From contig NZ_PNJG02000002.1 in the NCBI RefSeq assembly GCF_003226895.2, positions 124,001 to 188,000 on the forward strand: DNA of 64,000 nucleotides. Direction: 5' to 3'. The notes under the pieces are model-generated. The model was not told the origin of the DNA. It did not search any database and worked only from the letters and a program-made list of their open reading frames with translations. The position numbers and the translations under genes were made by a program. This document shows, piece after piece, positions 1 to 9,431 of the stretch. This DNA comes from Kocuria tytonis (GTDB lineage Bacteria; Actinomycetota; Actinomycetes; Actinomycetales; Micrococcaceae). Each line of letters starts with the position of its first letter. Position 1 is the first letter of the stretch.

Positions 1-2032
1 AGACCATGCCGTCCGGGGTGCACATGACCCCGTAGCGGCCCACACCGGGCTTGAGCTTCTTGAACGCGTTCGTGTACACGCGGTTGAGGAACTCCCCGGC
101 GTCCCGGCCGCGGATCTCGATCTTGCCCAGCGTGGTGGCGTCCATGAACCCCACGGACGTGCGCACGGCCGCGCACTCGCGCAGCACGGAGGCGTCCATG
201 TCCTCCCCGTCCTGCGGGTAGAACCACGGCCGCTTCCACTGCCCCACGTCCTCGAACAGCGCCCCGTGGGCCTCGTGCCACGGGTAGATCGACGTCACGC
301 GGGCGGGGTCGAAGAGCTCCCCGCGGCGCCGTCCGGCCAGGGCCGCGAAGGCCACCGGGGTGTAGGGCGCGCGGTAGGTGGTGGTCCCGAAGCCGCCCAC
401 GTCCTGCTGGTTCAGGACCGCGGCGATCACCCCGATCGCGTTGACCGCGGACGTCTTGCCCTGGTCGTTGGCCGTGGAGATGGAGGTGTAGCGCTTCACG
501 TGCTCCACCGAGCGCATGCCCGCGCCCACTGAGCGCAGCACGTCCGCCACGGTTTGGTCCCGCTGCAGGTCCACGAAGCAGCGGTCCCAGCTCTGCGAAC
601 CGTCCTCCGTCCGCGGCACCAGCCACAGCGGGCGCGTGGCGCTCACGGGGGTGGCAGCGGCGTCGGGAACCTGCGGCTGCGCGGCGAACCCGGCCTCCTG
701 CGCCGCCGCGGCACCCGCGCGGGCGCCCTCGGCCAGGCAGCCCGCCAGGTCCAGCGTGCCGTTCACGGCTCCTGCCGTGTGCTGGTCCCGCACGGGCCCC
801 GCGGGCACAAAACCGGCCAGCTCGTCGTCCCAGCGCAGCTTCCCCTGCCGCTGGCTGTGCAGGTGCACCACGGGGCTCCAGCCCCCGGACACGGCCAGCA
901 GGTCCGCGGCGAGCGTCTCGCGCGGGCCGGTGGGCGCGGCGTCGTCGTCGAGGCCCGTGACCACGACGCCGCTCACGCGCCCGCCGTCCCCGTCACCCTC
1001 GGTGCCGATCACCGCGCTGCCCGTGCGGACCGGCACCCCGGTCCCGCGGCTCACGCGCTCGGCGAGGTCCGTGAGCGCCGGACGGGAGTCCACCACGGCG
1101 GCCACGTCGATGCCCGCGGCCACGAGGTCCGCGACCAGCTCGTACGCGGAGTCGTTGGTGGTGGCCACCACCGCGCGGCGGCCCGCGGCCACCCCGTACC
1201 GGTTGAGGTAGGTGCGCACGGCCCCGGCAAGCATGGTTCCGGGGCGGTCGTTGTCCGCGAAGACCAGCGGACGCTCGTGCGCGCCGGTGGCCAGCACCAC
1301 CTGCGCGGCGCGCACGTGCCAGACCCGCTGCCGGGAGACCCCGGGGCCGGGGCGCTCGGCCAGGTGGTCCGTGCGGCGCTGCACGGCCACCACGTAGTTG
1401 CTGTCGTAGCTGCCGAACGCGGTGGTGCGGGACAGCACGGTGGCCTCCGGCATGGCGGCCAGCTCCGCGGCGCACTCCCGGGCCCACTGCCAGCCGGGCA
1501 CGCCGTCCACCAGGTCCTCCGGCCGGCTCAGCAGCGAACCGCCGGGCAACGGCTGCTCGTCCACGAGCAGCACGCGCGCACCGCCGCGGGCCGCCTCGCG
1601 TGCCGCGGCGAGGCCCGCGGGCCCCGCGCCGACCACCAGGACGTCCGCGTGGACGTTCTTGTGGTCGTAGTACGCGCCGTCCCGGGCGGGGTCCAGCGGC
1701 CCCTGACCGCTCACGAAGTCCGCCACGAGACCGTCCGTGAGCTCCACCGTGGTGGCGGGCAGCATGGACTCGATCACGTCCTCGGGCGTGCGGGGCTGCA
1801 CCGTGACCAGCGCGTTGGGCTCCTCCACGCCCGCGCTGACAACGCCGCGCGGGCGCCCCAGGTACATGGAGTCGCCGCAACGGATCCGCCCGGCGGCCAG
1901 CAGCGCCGAGGCGAGCGTGTCACCGGCGTGACCCGTGAACTGCTGGCCGTCCACGGTGAAGGACAGTGCGGCGTTGCGGTCGATGCCGGTGCCCCGGCGG
2001 ACGGACGCGGGAAGACGGTTCGGTGCGCTCAT
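1..2032 (-). CDS. soxA: Sarcosine oxidase alpha subunit, 3' end outside window
   Basis: Large subunit of heterotetrameric sarcosine oxidase, which oxidises sarcosine to glycine and passes the one-carbon unit to tetrahydrofolate or releases formaldehyde and H2O2. About 677 N-terminal residues are visible. After an N-terminal region resembling a 2Fe-2S/ferredoxin-like fold ([20 protein letters not shown]) comes a dinucleotide-binding motif ([20 protein letters not shown]). The window edge falls in the GcvT/aminomethyltransferase-like part ([13 protein letters not shown]), so roughly 290 C-terminal residues and probably soxG lie to the left. The ATG overlaps the soxD stop by one base (TGATG), which fixes the start and implies translational coupling. 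Family identity is firm from motifs and gene order B-D-A. Confidence 0.93.
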   Translation of the reverse strand, partial: MSAPNRLPASVRRGTGIDRNAALSFTVDGQQFTGHAGDTLASALLAAGRIRCGDSMYLGRPRGVVSAGVEEPNALVTVQPRTPEDVIESMLPATTVELTDGLVADFVSGQGPLDPARDGAYYDHKNVHADVLVVGAGPAGLAAAREAARGGARVLLVDEQPLPGGSLLSRPEDLVDGVPGWQWARECAAELAAMPEATVLSRTTAFGSYDSNYVVAVQRRTDHLAERPGPGVSRQRVWHVRAAQVVLATGAHERPLVFADNDRPGTMLAGAVRTYLNRYGVAAGRRAVVATTNDSAYELVADLVAAGIDVAAVVDSRPALTDLAERVSRGTGVPVRTGSAVIGTEGDGDGGRVSGVVVTGLDDDAAPTGPRETLAADLLAVSGGWSPVVHLHSQRQGKLRWDDELAGFVPAGPVRDQHTAGAVNGTLDLAGCLAEGARAGAAAAQEAGFAAQPQVPDAAATPVSATRPLWLVPRTEDGSQSWDRCFVDLQRDQTVADVLRSVGAGMRSVEHVKRYTSISTANDQGKTSAVNAIGVIAAVLNQQDVGGFGTTTYRAPYTPVAFAALAGRRRGELFDPARVTSIYPWHEAHGALFEDVGQWKRPWFYPQDGEDMDASVLRECAAVRTSVGFMDATTLGKIEIRGRDAGEFLNRVYTNAFKKLKPGVGRYGVMCTPDGMV

Positions 2033-2316
2033 CACTGACCTCCTGGCTGCGGGGCGTTCTCGCCCATGCGGTAGACGGCCGTGATCTCGTAGCTGGCGGT
2101 GTCCCGCACCACGTTGAACCAGCGGCGGCACCCCACGGTGTGGACCCAGCGCTCCTTGAGCAGGCCCTTGGGGTTGTTGCGGTAGAAGAGGTACTCGGCC
2201 CACTCCCGGTCCGAGAGCTCGAAGGGGTCCTCGGGGTAGGGCACGTGGGCCTCACCGCCGTAGTGGTACTCGGTCTCGTCTCGCGGCCCGCAGTAGGGGC
2301 ATTCGATCAGCAACAT
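2032..2316 (-). CDS. soxD: Sarcosine oxidase delta subunit
   Basis: A 94-residue small subunit of heterotetrameric sarcosine oxidase. It starts [21 protein letters not shown], the signature of SoxD, with the zinc-ligand cysteines C6 and C9 and a later C63. Length matches the family (about 90-100 residues). The ATG has an AGGAG ribosome-binding site a few bases upstream. It lies 35 bp after soxB and overlaps soxA by one base, so the three form one operon. The subunit is structural, holding zinc and bridging alpha and beta. Confidence 0.93.
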   Translation of the reverse strand: MLLIECPYCGPRDETEYHYGGEAHVPYPEDPFELSDREWAEYLFYRNNPKGLLKERWVHTVGCRRWFNVVRDTASYEITAVYRMGENAPQPGGQ

Positions 2317-2351
2317 GGTGGATTCACTCCTGACGGGTGCTGCAGGCTCGG

Positions 2352-3569
2352 TCAGTGGGCCACGGCGGCGGCGCCGTGCTCGTCGATCAGGACGCCGGTC
2401 TCGAAACGCTCCAAGCAGAACGGCTCGTTGAGGGCGTGGGGCTCGTCCGTGGCAATGGTGTGGGCGAAGGACCAGCCGGCGCCGGGGGTCCCCTTGAATC
2501 CGCCGGTGCCCCATCCGCAGTTCACGTACATCTGGTCCACGGGCGTCTTGGACACGATCGGGGAGGCGTCCAGGGTGATGTCCACGATCCCGCCCCACGT
2601 GCGCAGCACGTGCGCCCGGGCAAACACGGGGAACAGCTCCACGGCGGCGGCCATCTGCTCCTCGATCACGTGGAACGCGCCGCGCTGGCCGTAGCCGTTG
2701 TACGCGTCCACGCCCGCGCCCATGACCAGCTCGCCCTTGTGGGCCTGGGAGACGTACACGTGCACGTGGTTGGACATCACCACGGTGGGGTGCACCTCCT
2801 CGTGCAGCTCGGAGACCAGCGCCTGCAGCGGGTGGGACTGGATGGGCAGCCGGAACCCGGCCAGCTCCGCGAGCACCGAGCTGTGCCCGGCTGCGCACAG
2901 CCCCACCTTCCCGGTGCTGATGCGCCCCCGGGAGGTCTCCACCCCCACCACGCGGTCCCCGTCCTTCACGAAACCGGTGACCTCACAGTTCTGGATGATG
3001 TCCACGCCCATCTCGTCGCACCTGCGGGCGAAGGCCCACGCCACGTGGTCGTGCTTGGCGATCCCCGCGCGCGGCTGGTAGGTGGCCCCCATGACGGGGT
3101 AGCGCAGGTCGTCCTGGATGTTGATGATCGGGCACAGCTCCTTGACCTGCTGCGGGTCGATCCACTCGGCGTCGATGCCGTTGAGCTTGTTCGCGTTCAC
3201 CCGCCGCACGGACTCCCGGACGTCCCCGAGCGTGTGGGCCAGGTTCATCACGCCGCGCTGGGAGAACAGGAAGTCGTACTCCAGCTCCTCGGGCAGGCCC
3301 TCCCACAGCTTGAGCGAGTGCTCGTACATGGCCGCGGACTCGTCCCACAGGTAGTTGGAACGGATGATCGTGGTGTTGCGGGCCATGTTCCCGCCGGCCA
3401 GCCACCCGCGCTCCAGCACCGCCACGTTGGTGATGCCGTGGTTCTTGGCCAGGTAGTAAGCGGTGGCCAGCCCGTGCCCGCCGCCACCCACGACCACGGC
3501 GTCGTAGGAGGGCTTGGGGTCCGGGTTGTGCCACAGGAAGTCCGGGTGCTCGGGGAGCAGGTCGGCCAT
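2352..3569 (-). CDS. soxB: Sarcosine oxidase beta subunit
   Basis: A 405-residue flavoprotein subunit carrying the catalytic FAD, which oxidises sarcosine in the cytoplasm. The N-terminus [20 protein letters not shown] is typical of SoxB and leads into a Rossmann FAD motif ([18 protein letters not shown]). The C-terminal [11 protein letters not shown] segment is also conserved. An open frame continues upstream to about 3851, but the ATG at 3569 has a GGAGA-type ribosome-binding site and the family-standard length, and the upstream part overlaps the divergent promoter region. It is first in the soxBDA operon. The promoter and operator lie in 3570-3904. Confidence 0.95.
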   Translation of the reverse strand: MADLLPEHPDFLWHNPDPKPSYDAVVVGGGGHGLATAYYLAKNHGITNVAVLERGWLAGGNMARNTTIIRSNYLWDESAAMYEHSLKLWEGLPEELEYDFLFSQRGVMNLAHTLGDVRESVRRVNANKLNGIDAEWIDPQQVKELCPIINIQDDLRYPVMGATYQPRAGIAKHDHVAWAFARRCDEMGVDIIQNCEVTGFVKDGDRVVGVETSRGRISTGKVGLCAAGHSSVLAELAGFRLPIQSHPLQALVSELHEEVHPTVVMSNHVHVYVSQAHKGELVMGAGVDAYNGYGQRGAFHVIEEQMAAAVELFPVFARAHVLRTWGGIVDITLDASPIVSKTPVDQMYVNCGWGTGGFKGTPGAGWSFAHTIATDEPHALNEPFCLERFETGVLIDEHGAAAVAH

Positions 3570-3904
3570 CGGGGTTCTCCGTTCGGGTGGAGGTGCTCTG
3601 TGCCGCAGGCGGTGTGCGGAGCCGCCCGTGCGGTGCTCCGGTGGTTCACGGGTCCCCGCAGGAAATCTCTGCCGGGTGGCGGCGGTGGGCGGCTCAGGAG
3701 TCCCCAGTATTCCCAGTGGTTGCTCAATACGCAACGGGGTTGCACAAAAAAATGCTGGATGACCACCAGAGTTCGCTTCTTGCCCTGCAATAGACGGGAT
3801 CTTGCAGATTTCCTCCGCCCCATCCGTTGACTTCCCCGCAACGCCGGACATACGTTGTTGCGACCTGGTTGCTGATCCCGCAACCTCTCACCCCTGGGGG
3901 AACC
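3570..3904. promoter_or_regulatory. Divergent control region of soxBDA and the creatinase/permease operon
   Basis: This gene-free 335 bp holds two perfect inverted repeats of the same design, GTTGC-N7-GCAAC, at 3719-3735 and 3868-3884. Further half-sites lie at 3739-3743, 3838-3842 and 3857-3861. A rightward promoter TTGACT (3827-3832) with TACGTT (3851-3856) would start transcription just before the second repeat. A leftward promoter TTGCGT (3734-3729), 17 bp, AATACT (3711-3706) has its -35 inside the first repeat. The nearby IclR-type regulator (6674-7465) is the obvious candidate ligand-responsive regulator. The repeats are seen; the promoter calls and the regulator link are inference. Confidence 0.6.
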
Positions 3905-5242
3905 ATGACGCACGATGCCGCCGCACAACCGTCGCCCCCCGGTGCCAGGCCGGGAGGGTCACCGTCCACGGTCTCCCCGGGAACGCGCCGCCGGGTGGTC
4001 TCCGCGAGCTTCATCGGCAACTTCGTGGAGTGGTTCGACTACGCGGTCTACGGGTACCTGGCCTCCACCATCGCAGTGGTGTTCTTCCCGGACTCCGATC
4101 CGCAGACGGCGCTGCTGGCCACCTTCGGGCTGTTCGCCATCTCGTTCTTCGTGCGCCCGATCGGGGGCTTCTTCTGGGGCCACCTGGGTGACCGGCTGGG
4201 CCGGCGCACGGCACTGTCCCTGTCCATCCTGATCATGACCGGGGCCACGTTCTGCATGGCTCTGATCCCCGGGTACGGGAGCATCGGGATCTTCGCACCC
4301 ATCCTGCTGCTCGTGGTGCGGATCGTGCAGGGCTTCTCCGCCGCCGGAGAGTACGCGGGGGCCTCGGCGTTCCTCGTGGAGTACGCACCGTCCCACCGGC
4401 GCGGCCTCTACGCCGCCGTGGTGCCCGCGAGCACCGCCGCCGGGCTGCTGTTCGGCTCCCTGTTCGTGGCCGCCCTGACGGCCGTGCTCTCCGGGGAGCA
4501 GATGGACATGTGGGGCTGGCGCATCCCCTTCCTGCTGGCCGCACCCATGGGGCTGATCGGGCGCTACGTGCGCACCAGGCTCGAGGACACCCCCGTGTTC
4601 CAGGAGCTCACACAGGAGGACGAGGTGATCCACGCCCCCATGCGGAACATGTTCCGCCACCACTGGGCCACGCTGCTGCGCGCGTGCGGCGCGGTGCTGC
4701 TCAACGCCGTGGGCTTCTACATGCTGCTCAGCTACATGCCCACGTACCTCTCCGAGGAGATCGGCTTCGGCAAGACCGAGTCCTTCCTGGCCACCTCCCT
4801 GGCGCTGCTGTCCTACATCGGCTTCATCTTCCTCACCGGCCTGGCCTCTGACCGCTTCGGGCGCAAGAAGCTGCTCATGGCCGCGTCCGTGAGCTTCGTG
4901 CTGCTCACCGTTCCGCTGTTCATGCTCCTGGACTCCGGGTCCTTCGCCGTGGTGCTGCTCGTCCAGGTGGCGCTGGGGGCCATGCTCACGCTCAACGACG
5001 GCACCCTGCCCAGCTTCCTGGCCGAGCAGTTCCCCACCCGGATCCGCTACAGCGGCTTCGCGGTCAGCTTCAACCTGTCCAACGCGGTCTTCGGCGGCAC
5101 CGCGCCCTTCATGGCCACGCTGCTGATCGGCGCGTTCCACAGCGAGCTCGCCCCGGCCTGGTACCTCATGGCCGCCGCGGTGGTCTCGTTCGTCGCCGTG
5201 GTCCTGTGCCGGGAGACGCACCGCGAGCCCCTGGCCCACTGA
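3905..5242 (+). CDS. MHS-family MFS permease, probable creatine/sarcosine/betaine uptake
   Basis: A 445-residue, 12-helix major facilitator of the metabolite:H+ symporter type. Visible hallmarks are GNFVEWFDYAVYGY in helix 1, the loop motif GHLGDRLGRR after helix 2, RIVQGFSAAGEYAGA in helix 4 and ASDRFGRKK between helices 6 and 7. The ATG at 3905 is preferred over an upstream in-frame start because it follows the operator and a weak GGGGGAA site. It is 108 bp upstream of creatinase on the same strand and divergent from soxBDA, so import of creatine, sarcosine or a related methylated amine is likely. The substrate itself is inferred from context, not visible in the sequence. Confidence 0.88.
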   Translation: MTHDAAAQPSPPGARPGGSPSTVSPGTRRRVVSASFIGNFVEWFDYAVYGYLASTIAVVFFPDSDPQTALLATFGLFAISFFVRPIGGFFWGHLGDRLGRRTALSLSILIMTGATFCMALIPGYGSIGIFAPILLLVVRIVQGFSAAGEYAGASAFLVEYAPSHRRGLYAAVVPASTAAGLLFGSLFVAALTAVLSGEQMDMWGWRIPFLLAAPMGLIGRYVRTRLEDTPVFQELTQEDEVIHAPMRNMFRHHWATLLRACGAVLLNAVGFYMLLSYMPTYLSEEIGFGKTESFLATSLALLSYIGFIFLTGLASDRFGRKKLLMAASVSFVLLTVPLFMLLDSGSFAVVLLVQVALGAMLTLNDGTLPSFLAEQFPTRIRYSGFAVSFNLSNAVFGGTAPFMATLLIGAFHSELAPAWYLMAAAVVSFVAVVLCRETHREPLAH

Positions 5243-5350
5243 CCCGCCCGCCCACCGTGACCCGGGAGCGGACGGCGACGACGCGGCGTCGCCCTCCCCG
5301 CCACGCCCCGCACCGTTCCCCACCATCCAGAACCGTCCCGAAGGAGGACC

Positions 5351-6598
5351 ATGAACAACACACCCGCCACCGACGTCTCCGAGCTCGCCCGCCTCAAGGT
5401 GATGCACAACGGCCAGAAGGAGAAGCTCACGTTCTCCGACACCGAGTTCGAGCGGCGCCTCGACGGTCTGCGCCGCATCATGGCCGAGAAGGACCTGGAC
5501 GCCGTGGTGCTCACGAGCCACCACGGCATCAAGTACTACTCGGACTTCCTCTACACCACGTTCGGGCGCAGCTACGCGCTCGTGGTCACCGCGCAGGACT
5601 CCGTGACCGTCACGGCAAACATCGACGCCGGGATGCCGTGGCGCACCAGCTACGGCGAGAACATCGTCTACACGGACTGGCAGCGGGACAACTACTACTT
5701 CGCGCTGCAGGAGGCACTGCGCCAGCGTGGCGTGACCGCGCGGCGGATCGGCGTGGAGGACGACGCCCTGCCGGTGCTGAACCGGCAGCGCATCCAGGAC
5801 GCGTTCCCGGACGCCGCGCTGGTGGACGTCTCCCTGGACTCCATGCGCCAGCGCATGTTCAAGTCCGCGGAGGAGATCGCGGTCATCAAGGACGGTGCGC
5901 GCATCGGAGACCTGGGCGGCGAGGCTATCCGGGACGCGATCCGCGAGGGCGTGACCGAGTACGAGGTGGCGCTGGCCGGGACCGAGGCCATGATCCACCA
6001 GATCGCCCGCACGTTCCCGCTGCGCGAGGTGCGGGACACCTGGGTGTGGTTCCAGTCCGGGCTGAACACGGACGGGGCGCACAACTGGGCCACTACCCGC
6101 AGGCTGCGGCGCGGGGACATCCTCTCCCTGAACTGCTTCCCCATGACCTCCGGGTACTACACCGCCCTGGAGCGCACCCTGTTCCTCGGGGAGCCGGACG
6201 CCCGCTCGCGCGAGCTGTGGGAGATCAACGTGGAGGTCCACGAGCGCGGCCAGGAGCTCATCAAGCCGGGAGCCGTGTGCAAGGACATCGCGCACGAGCT
6301 CAACAAGATCTACGTGTCCCACGGGCTGCTGGCCAACCGCACGTTCGGCTACGGCCACTCGTTCGGCGTGCTCTCCCACTACTACGGCCGCGAAGCGGGG
6401 CTGGAGTTGCGCGAGGACATCGACACCGTGCTGGAACCGGGCATGGTGGTCTCCATGGAGCCCATGATCACCATGCCCGAGGGCCAGCCCGGTGCTGGAG
6501 GCTACCGTGAGCACGACATCCTGGTAATCGGGGAGGACCGCGTGGAGAACATCACCCGATTCCCCTACGGCCCGGAGCACAACATCATCGACGCATGA
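5351..6598 (+). CDS. Creatinase (creatine amidinohydrolase)
   Basis: Hydrolyses creatine to sarcosine and urea (EC 3.5.3.3) in the cytoplasm. The 415-residue protein has the two-domain pita-bread fold of the M24 superfamily. From memory it follows the characterised Pseudomonas creatinase closely: FGR at 71-73, TDWQRDNY at 108-115, GLNTDGAHN with the catalytic-type His244, TALERT with Glu274, FGYGHSFGVLSHYYGREAGLE and EPGMVVSMEPM. These creatinase-specific residues separate it from generic Xaa-Pro aminopeptidases, which carry metal ligands instead. A strong AAGGAGG site precedes the ATG. It sits between the permease and the IclR gene and opposite sarcosine oxidase, which takes its product onward to glycine. 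Confidence 0.93.
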   Translation: MNNTPATDVSELARLKVMHNGQKEKLTFSDTEFERRLDGLRRIMAEKDLDAVVLTSHHGIKYYSDFLYTTFGRSYALVVTAQDSVTVTANIDAGMPWRTSYGENIVYTDWQRDNYYFALQEALRQRGVTARRIGVEDDALPVLNRQRIQDAFPDAALVDVSLDSMRQRMFKSAEEIAVIKDGARIGDLGGEAIRDAIREGVTEYEVALAGTEAMIHQIARTFPLREVRDTWVWFQSGLNTDGAHNWATTRRLRRGDILSLNCFPMTSGYYTALERTLFLGEPDARSRELWEINVEVHERGQELIKPGAVCKDIAHELNKIYVSHGLLANRTFGYGHSFGVLSHYYGREAGLELREDIDTVLEPGMVVSMEPMITMPEGQPGAGGYREHDILVIGEDRVENITRFPYGPEHNIIDA

Positions 6599-6615
6599 CG
6601 GGCATCCCCTGAACC

Positions 6616-6647
6616 GGAGGTGGCGCCGTCCGGGCGGCGCCACCTCC
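6616..6647 (+). terminator. Strong intrinsic hairpin after creatinase
   Basis: A perfect 13-bp inverted repeat, GGAGGTGGCGCCG at 6616-6628 and CGGCGCCACCTCC at 6635-6647, with a 6-nt loop, begins 18 bp after the creatinase stop. No long T-run follows, as is common in GC-rich actinobacteria. It separates the permease-creatinase unit from the IclR gene. Confidence 0.8.
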
Positions 6648-6673
6648 TCGTTTGCGGAAGAATACGGAGGGCC

Positions 6674-7465
6674 ATGACGACGACAGACACGAGCACCGAG
6701 TCCCGCACCACTCCCGTGGTGTCCAACGCGATCAGCGTGCTGCGCTGCTTCTCCGTGGACGAGCCCCAGCTGGGCGTCACGGACATCGCCGGGAGGGTGG
6801 GGCTGCACAAGTCCACCGTCTCCCGGATTCTCTCCACGCTGGAGCAGGAGAACCTGGTGGAGCGGGACCCCCAGAGCCGACGCTTCGGGCTGGGACTGGG
6901 GCTGATCACCATGGCGGGCCCTCTGCTGGCGAACCTAGACGAGCGGCGCGTGGCCTACCCGGTGCTGCAGGAGCTCACCGAGCAGACCGGCGAGACCAGT
7001 GCCCTGAGCGTGTGGAACGGCACCGAGACCGTGTGCGTGGAGCAGATCCCCAGCCCCCGGGAGATCAAGCACACCATCCCGCTGGGCACCCGCTACGACT
7101 CCGCGCTGAGCTCCTCCGTGCAGGTGTTCCTGGCGCACCAGCCCCCGGAGCGCGTCCGGGCGCTGCTGCTGGCCGGGACCATCACGCACCACTCCACCGC
7201 CAACGCCGCCATCACCGCCTATCAGAAGGATCTCTCCCGGGTGCGTGCGGACGGTGTGGCCGTGAACTACGGCAAGACCTCGGTGGACGAGGTCGGGGTG
7301 GCCACCCCCGTGTTCGACCACCGTGGGGAGCTCGTGGCGGCCGTGATGATCGCCGCGCCGCGCTACCGGGTCACGGAGGAGCAGGCCGAGCAGCTGGTGG
7401 CGGCGTGCACCGCGGCGGCCGAGGAGATCTCCCAGCGACTGGGCCACTCGCCCGGCAGGGACTGA
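6674..7465 (+). CDS. IclR-family transcriptional regulator
   Basis: A 263-residue regulator. The N-terminal winged helix-turn-helix (VTDIAGRVGLHKSTVSRILSTLEQENLVERD) is followed by the IclR effector domain ending near GVAVNYGKTSVDEVGVATPVFDHRGELVAAV. The ATG follows GGAGG. It is separated from creatinase by a hairpin and so may have its own promoter. Position beside the creatine genes makes it the probable local regulator of the divergent promoters at 3570-3904, with a metabolite of creatine or sarcosine breakdown as possible effector. That link is inference. Confidence 0.9.
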   Translation: MTTTDTSTESRTTPVVSNAISVLRCFSVDEPQLGVTDIAGRVGLHKSTVSRILSTLEQENLVERDPQSRRFGLGLGLITMAGPLLANLDERRVAYPVLQELTEQTGETSALSVWNGTETVCVEQIPSPREIKHTIPLGTRYDSALSSSVQVFLAHQPPERVRALLLAGTITHHSTANAAITAYQKDLSRVRADGVAVNYGKTSVDEVGVATPVFDHRGELVAAVMIAAPRYRVTEEQAEQLVAACTAAAEEISQRLGHSPGRD

Positions 7466-7641
7466 GGCGCGCTCGTCCGCGAGCGCCGTCGGTCCCCGTG
7501 CGAGCGGTCCCGGGCCCGGGCAAGTCCCCGCTGTCCCTGCCCGCGCCGCCATCCTCGGCAAGCGGCGTCGTTCCCACGGCGAGCGCCCACCGCCCCGGGC
7601 GGGCGCAGGACGTGGTGACGCCAGGGCTGCCCGCGACCCGG

Positions 7642-7653
7642 CACAATGGTCGG
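7642..7653 (+). promoter_or_regulatory. Leaderless-type -10 box of tgt
   Basis: CACAAT (7642-7647) stands 6 nt before the GTG at 7654 and there is no Shine-Dalgarno sequence, so the transcript probably starts at the start codon. The 188 bp between the IclR stop and this site shows no other gene. Confidence 0.5.
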
Positions 7654-8940
7654 GTGCCCACCTCAGACTCCGCGCCCCCGTTCAGCTTCGAGCTCCACAC
7701 GAGGCTGCGCGACAGCCCCTCCCTGCCCGAGGAGCGGGTGCGGGAGAACGGCGGGCAGTTCCAGGCCCGCACGGGCACCATCACCACTCCGCACGGAGAG
7801 ATCCGGACGCCCGCGTTCATTCCCGTGGCCACCCAGGCCGCGATGAAGGCCGTGCTGCCCGAGTCGATGGCGGCGGAGGGCGCGCAGGCCATGCTGGCCA
7901 ACGCCTACCACCTGTTCCTCCAGCCTGGCGACGACGTCCTGGACGAGGCCGGCGGGCTGGGCACCTTCATGAACTGGCCTGGCCCCACGTTCACGGACTC
8001 CGGCGGGTTCCAGGTGATGTCCCTGGGCTCCGGGCTGGGCAAGGTGATCGACATGTCCACCGTGGCCAACCCGCTGGGGGACACCCAGATGGCGCCCGGC
8101 CAGAAGCGCATGGCACGCGTGGACGACGACGGCGTGTGGTTCCGCTCCTACCTCAACGGGGACCTGCACCGGTTCACCCCGGAGGTCTCCATGCGGGTGC
8201 AGCACAATATCGGCGCGGACATCATGTTTGCGTTCGACGAGCTCACCACCCTCCACAACACCCGCGAGTACCAGGAGATCGCCCTGGAGCGCACCCGGAA
8301 GTGGGCGCTGCGATGCGTCGCGGAGCACCGTCGGCTCACGGAACAGCGCGCTCACAAGCCCTACCAGGCGCTGTTCGGCGTGATCCAGGGCGCCCAGTAC
8401 GAGGATCTGCGGCGCCAGGCGTGCCGGGACCTGTCGGAGATGGGTTTCGACGGCTTCGGGATCGGCGGTGCGCTGGAGAAATCACAGCTGGGCACGATCG
8501 TGCGCTGGTGCACCGAGGAGCTGCCGGAGAACACCCCCAAGCACCTGCTGGGCATCTCCGAGCCGGACGACATCTTCACCGCGATCGACAACGGCGTGGA
8601 CACCTTCGACTGCGTGTCCCCCACCCGCGTGGCCCGTTCCTCCGCGGTCTACTCGCCCACGGGCCGGTTCAACCTCACGAACATCCGCTTCAAGCGGGAC
8701 TTCACGCCCATCTCGGACACGTGCCCCTGCTACACGTGCACGCACTACACACGCGCCTACCTGCGGCACCTGTTCAAGTCCAAGGAGCGCAACGCCGCCA
8801 CCCTGGCGTCCATCCACAACGAGCGCTTCGTCCTGGACCTCGTGGCGGGCGCCCGCGCCGCCATGGAGGCGGGCGACTACTTCGAGTACCGAGACGAGTT
8901 CCTGGGCACCTACTACGGCACGTTCCAGCCGAGCGTCTGA
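7654..8940 (+). CDS. tgt: tRNA-guanine transglycosylase (queuine tRNA-ribosyltransferase)
   Basis: Exchanges the G34 base of GUN-anticodon tRNAs for queuine or its precursor. The 428-residue protein has the Tgt barrel with FTDSGGFQVMS (nucleophile region), FAFDELTTL (catalytic Asp segment), FGIGGALEKSQ and the C-terminal zinc site CPCYTCTHYTRAYLRHL. The GTG start at 7654 is chosen because it sits 6 nt downstream of a -10 box and marks the beginning of the conserved region. The open frame upstream overlaps the IclR gene and is not coding. An insertion around GKVIDMSTVANPLGD and the SPTRVARSSAVYSPTGR motif differ from the commonest enterobacterial form. The YhhQ-like transporter at 10519-11289 suggests salvage of a queuosine precursor. 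Confidence 0.92.
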   Translation: MPTSDSAPPFSFELHTRLRDSPSLPEERVRENGGQFQARTGTITTPHGEIRTPAFIPVATQAAMKAVLPESMAAEGAQAMLANAYHLFLQPGDDVLDEAGGLGTFMNWPGPTFTDSGGFQVMSLGSGLGKVIDMSTVANPLGDTQMAPGQKRMARVDDDGVWFRSYLNGDLHRFTPEVSMRVQHNIGADIMFAFDELTTLHNTREYQEIALERTRKWALRCVAEHRRLTEQRAHKPYQALFGVIQGAQYEDLRRQACRDLSEMGFDGFGIGGALEKSQLGTIVRWCTEELPENTPKHLLGISEPDDIFTAIDNGVDTFDCVSPTRVARSSAVYSPTGRFNLTNIRFKRDFTPISDTCPCYTCTHYTRAYLRHLFKSKERNAATLASIHNERFVLDLVAGARAAMEAGDYFEYRDEFLGTYYGTFQPSV

Positions 8941-9431
8941 GCACGACGACGCCGCGGGGCACGTCTCTCGAACCACTCGGAGGCGGCGTACGGCCGCGTC
9001 ACTGAAGCCGTCCGGCAACGATGTTCATGGTCCGGTGGGTCCTTGCCCCCGCGTTAGACTGCCTTGAACTTCTTCAGCCCGCCGGGAGTCCTCTGCACGC
9101 GGATCCACGGTCCCGGTGGGTGTCGAGGGCAGGCGCTCCGCGTTCCACGTGGTGTTCCCGCGAACCGGCACCGGCGCCGTACGAGGGCCGGCCGCGCAGC
9201 GGGAACAGCACCGGGGCCCGGGGCAGCACCCGCGACACGAGTCACCCGACTCCCCCGCCCCACACGGTGGAGGACCCGGGATCCGCAGGTTCGAGGGCCT
9301 CACGTGTTGAGCGAGACCAGGTGCTTCCCCGCTCGGGGACCGGTCGGCGGCACCGCGCGTGCGGTGACCCGAACCGCGGACGGCGGCAGCGGCGTCGCCC
9401 GGGAATCCGCCCGGGCGCGGGACGGCCGGGC
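8941..9431. other. 491-bp non-coding interval
   Basis: No convincing gene on either strand. The 11-mer GACGACGCCGC occurs at 8945-8955, directly after the tgt stop. A TAGACT box at 9055-9060 could start a transcript running about 365 nt to the MBL-fold gene. I looked for RNase P RNA, tmRNA, 6S-like and riboswitch cores and recognised none. Confidence 0.5.

Noticed and set aside
3570-3851. A longer soxB starting upstream at about 3851
   Set aside because: It would overlap the divergent promoter and operators; the ATG at 3569 has a ribosome-binding site and gives the normal 405 residues.
5351-6598. Annotation as generic Xaa-Pro aminopeptidase
   Set aside because: Creatinase-specific residues (FGR near 71-73, GAHN His244, TALE Glu274) and the sarcosine oxidase context favour creatinase.
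3959-6808. A 949-residue open frame antisense to the permease and creatinase genes
   Set aside because: It is a mirror of real genes in GC-rich DNA; its translation is Gly/His/Arg-rich with no recognisable domain.
9021-9431. An N-terminal extension of the MBL-fold gene of 137 codons
   Set aside because: The extension is low-complexity Arg/Pro-rich and begins beyond the conserved domain; the ATG at 9432 fits the family length.
8941-9431. RNase P RNA, tmRNA or another housekeeping RNA in the 491-bp gap
   Set aside because: No conserved core of any of these RNAs could be found on either strand.
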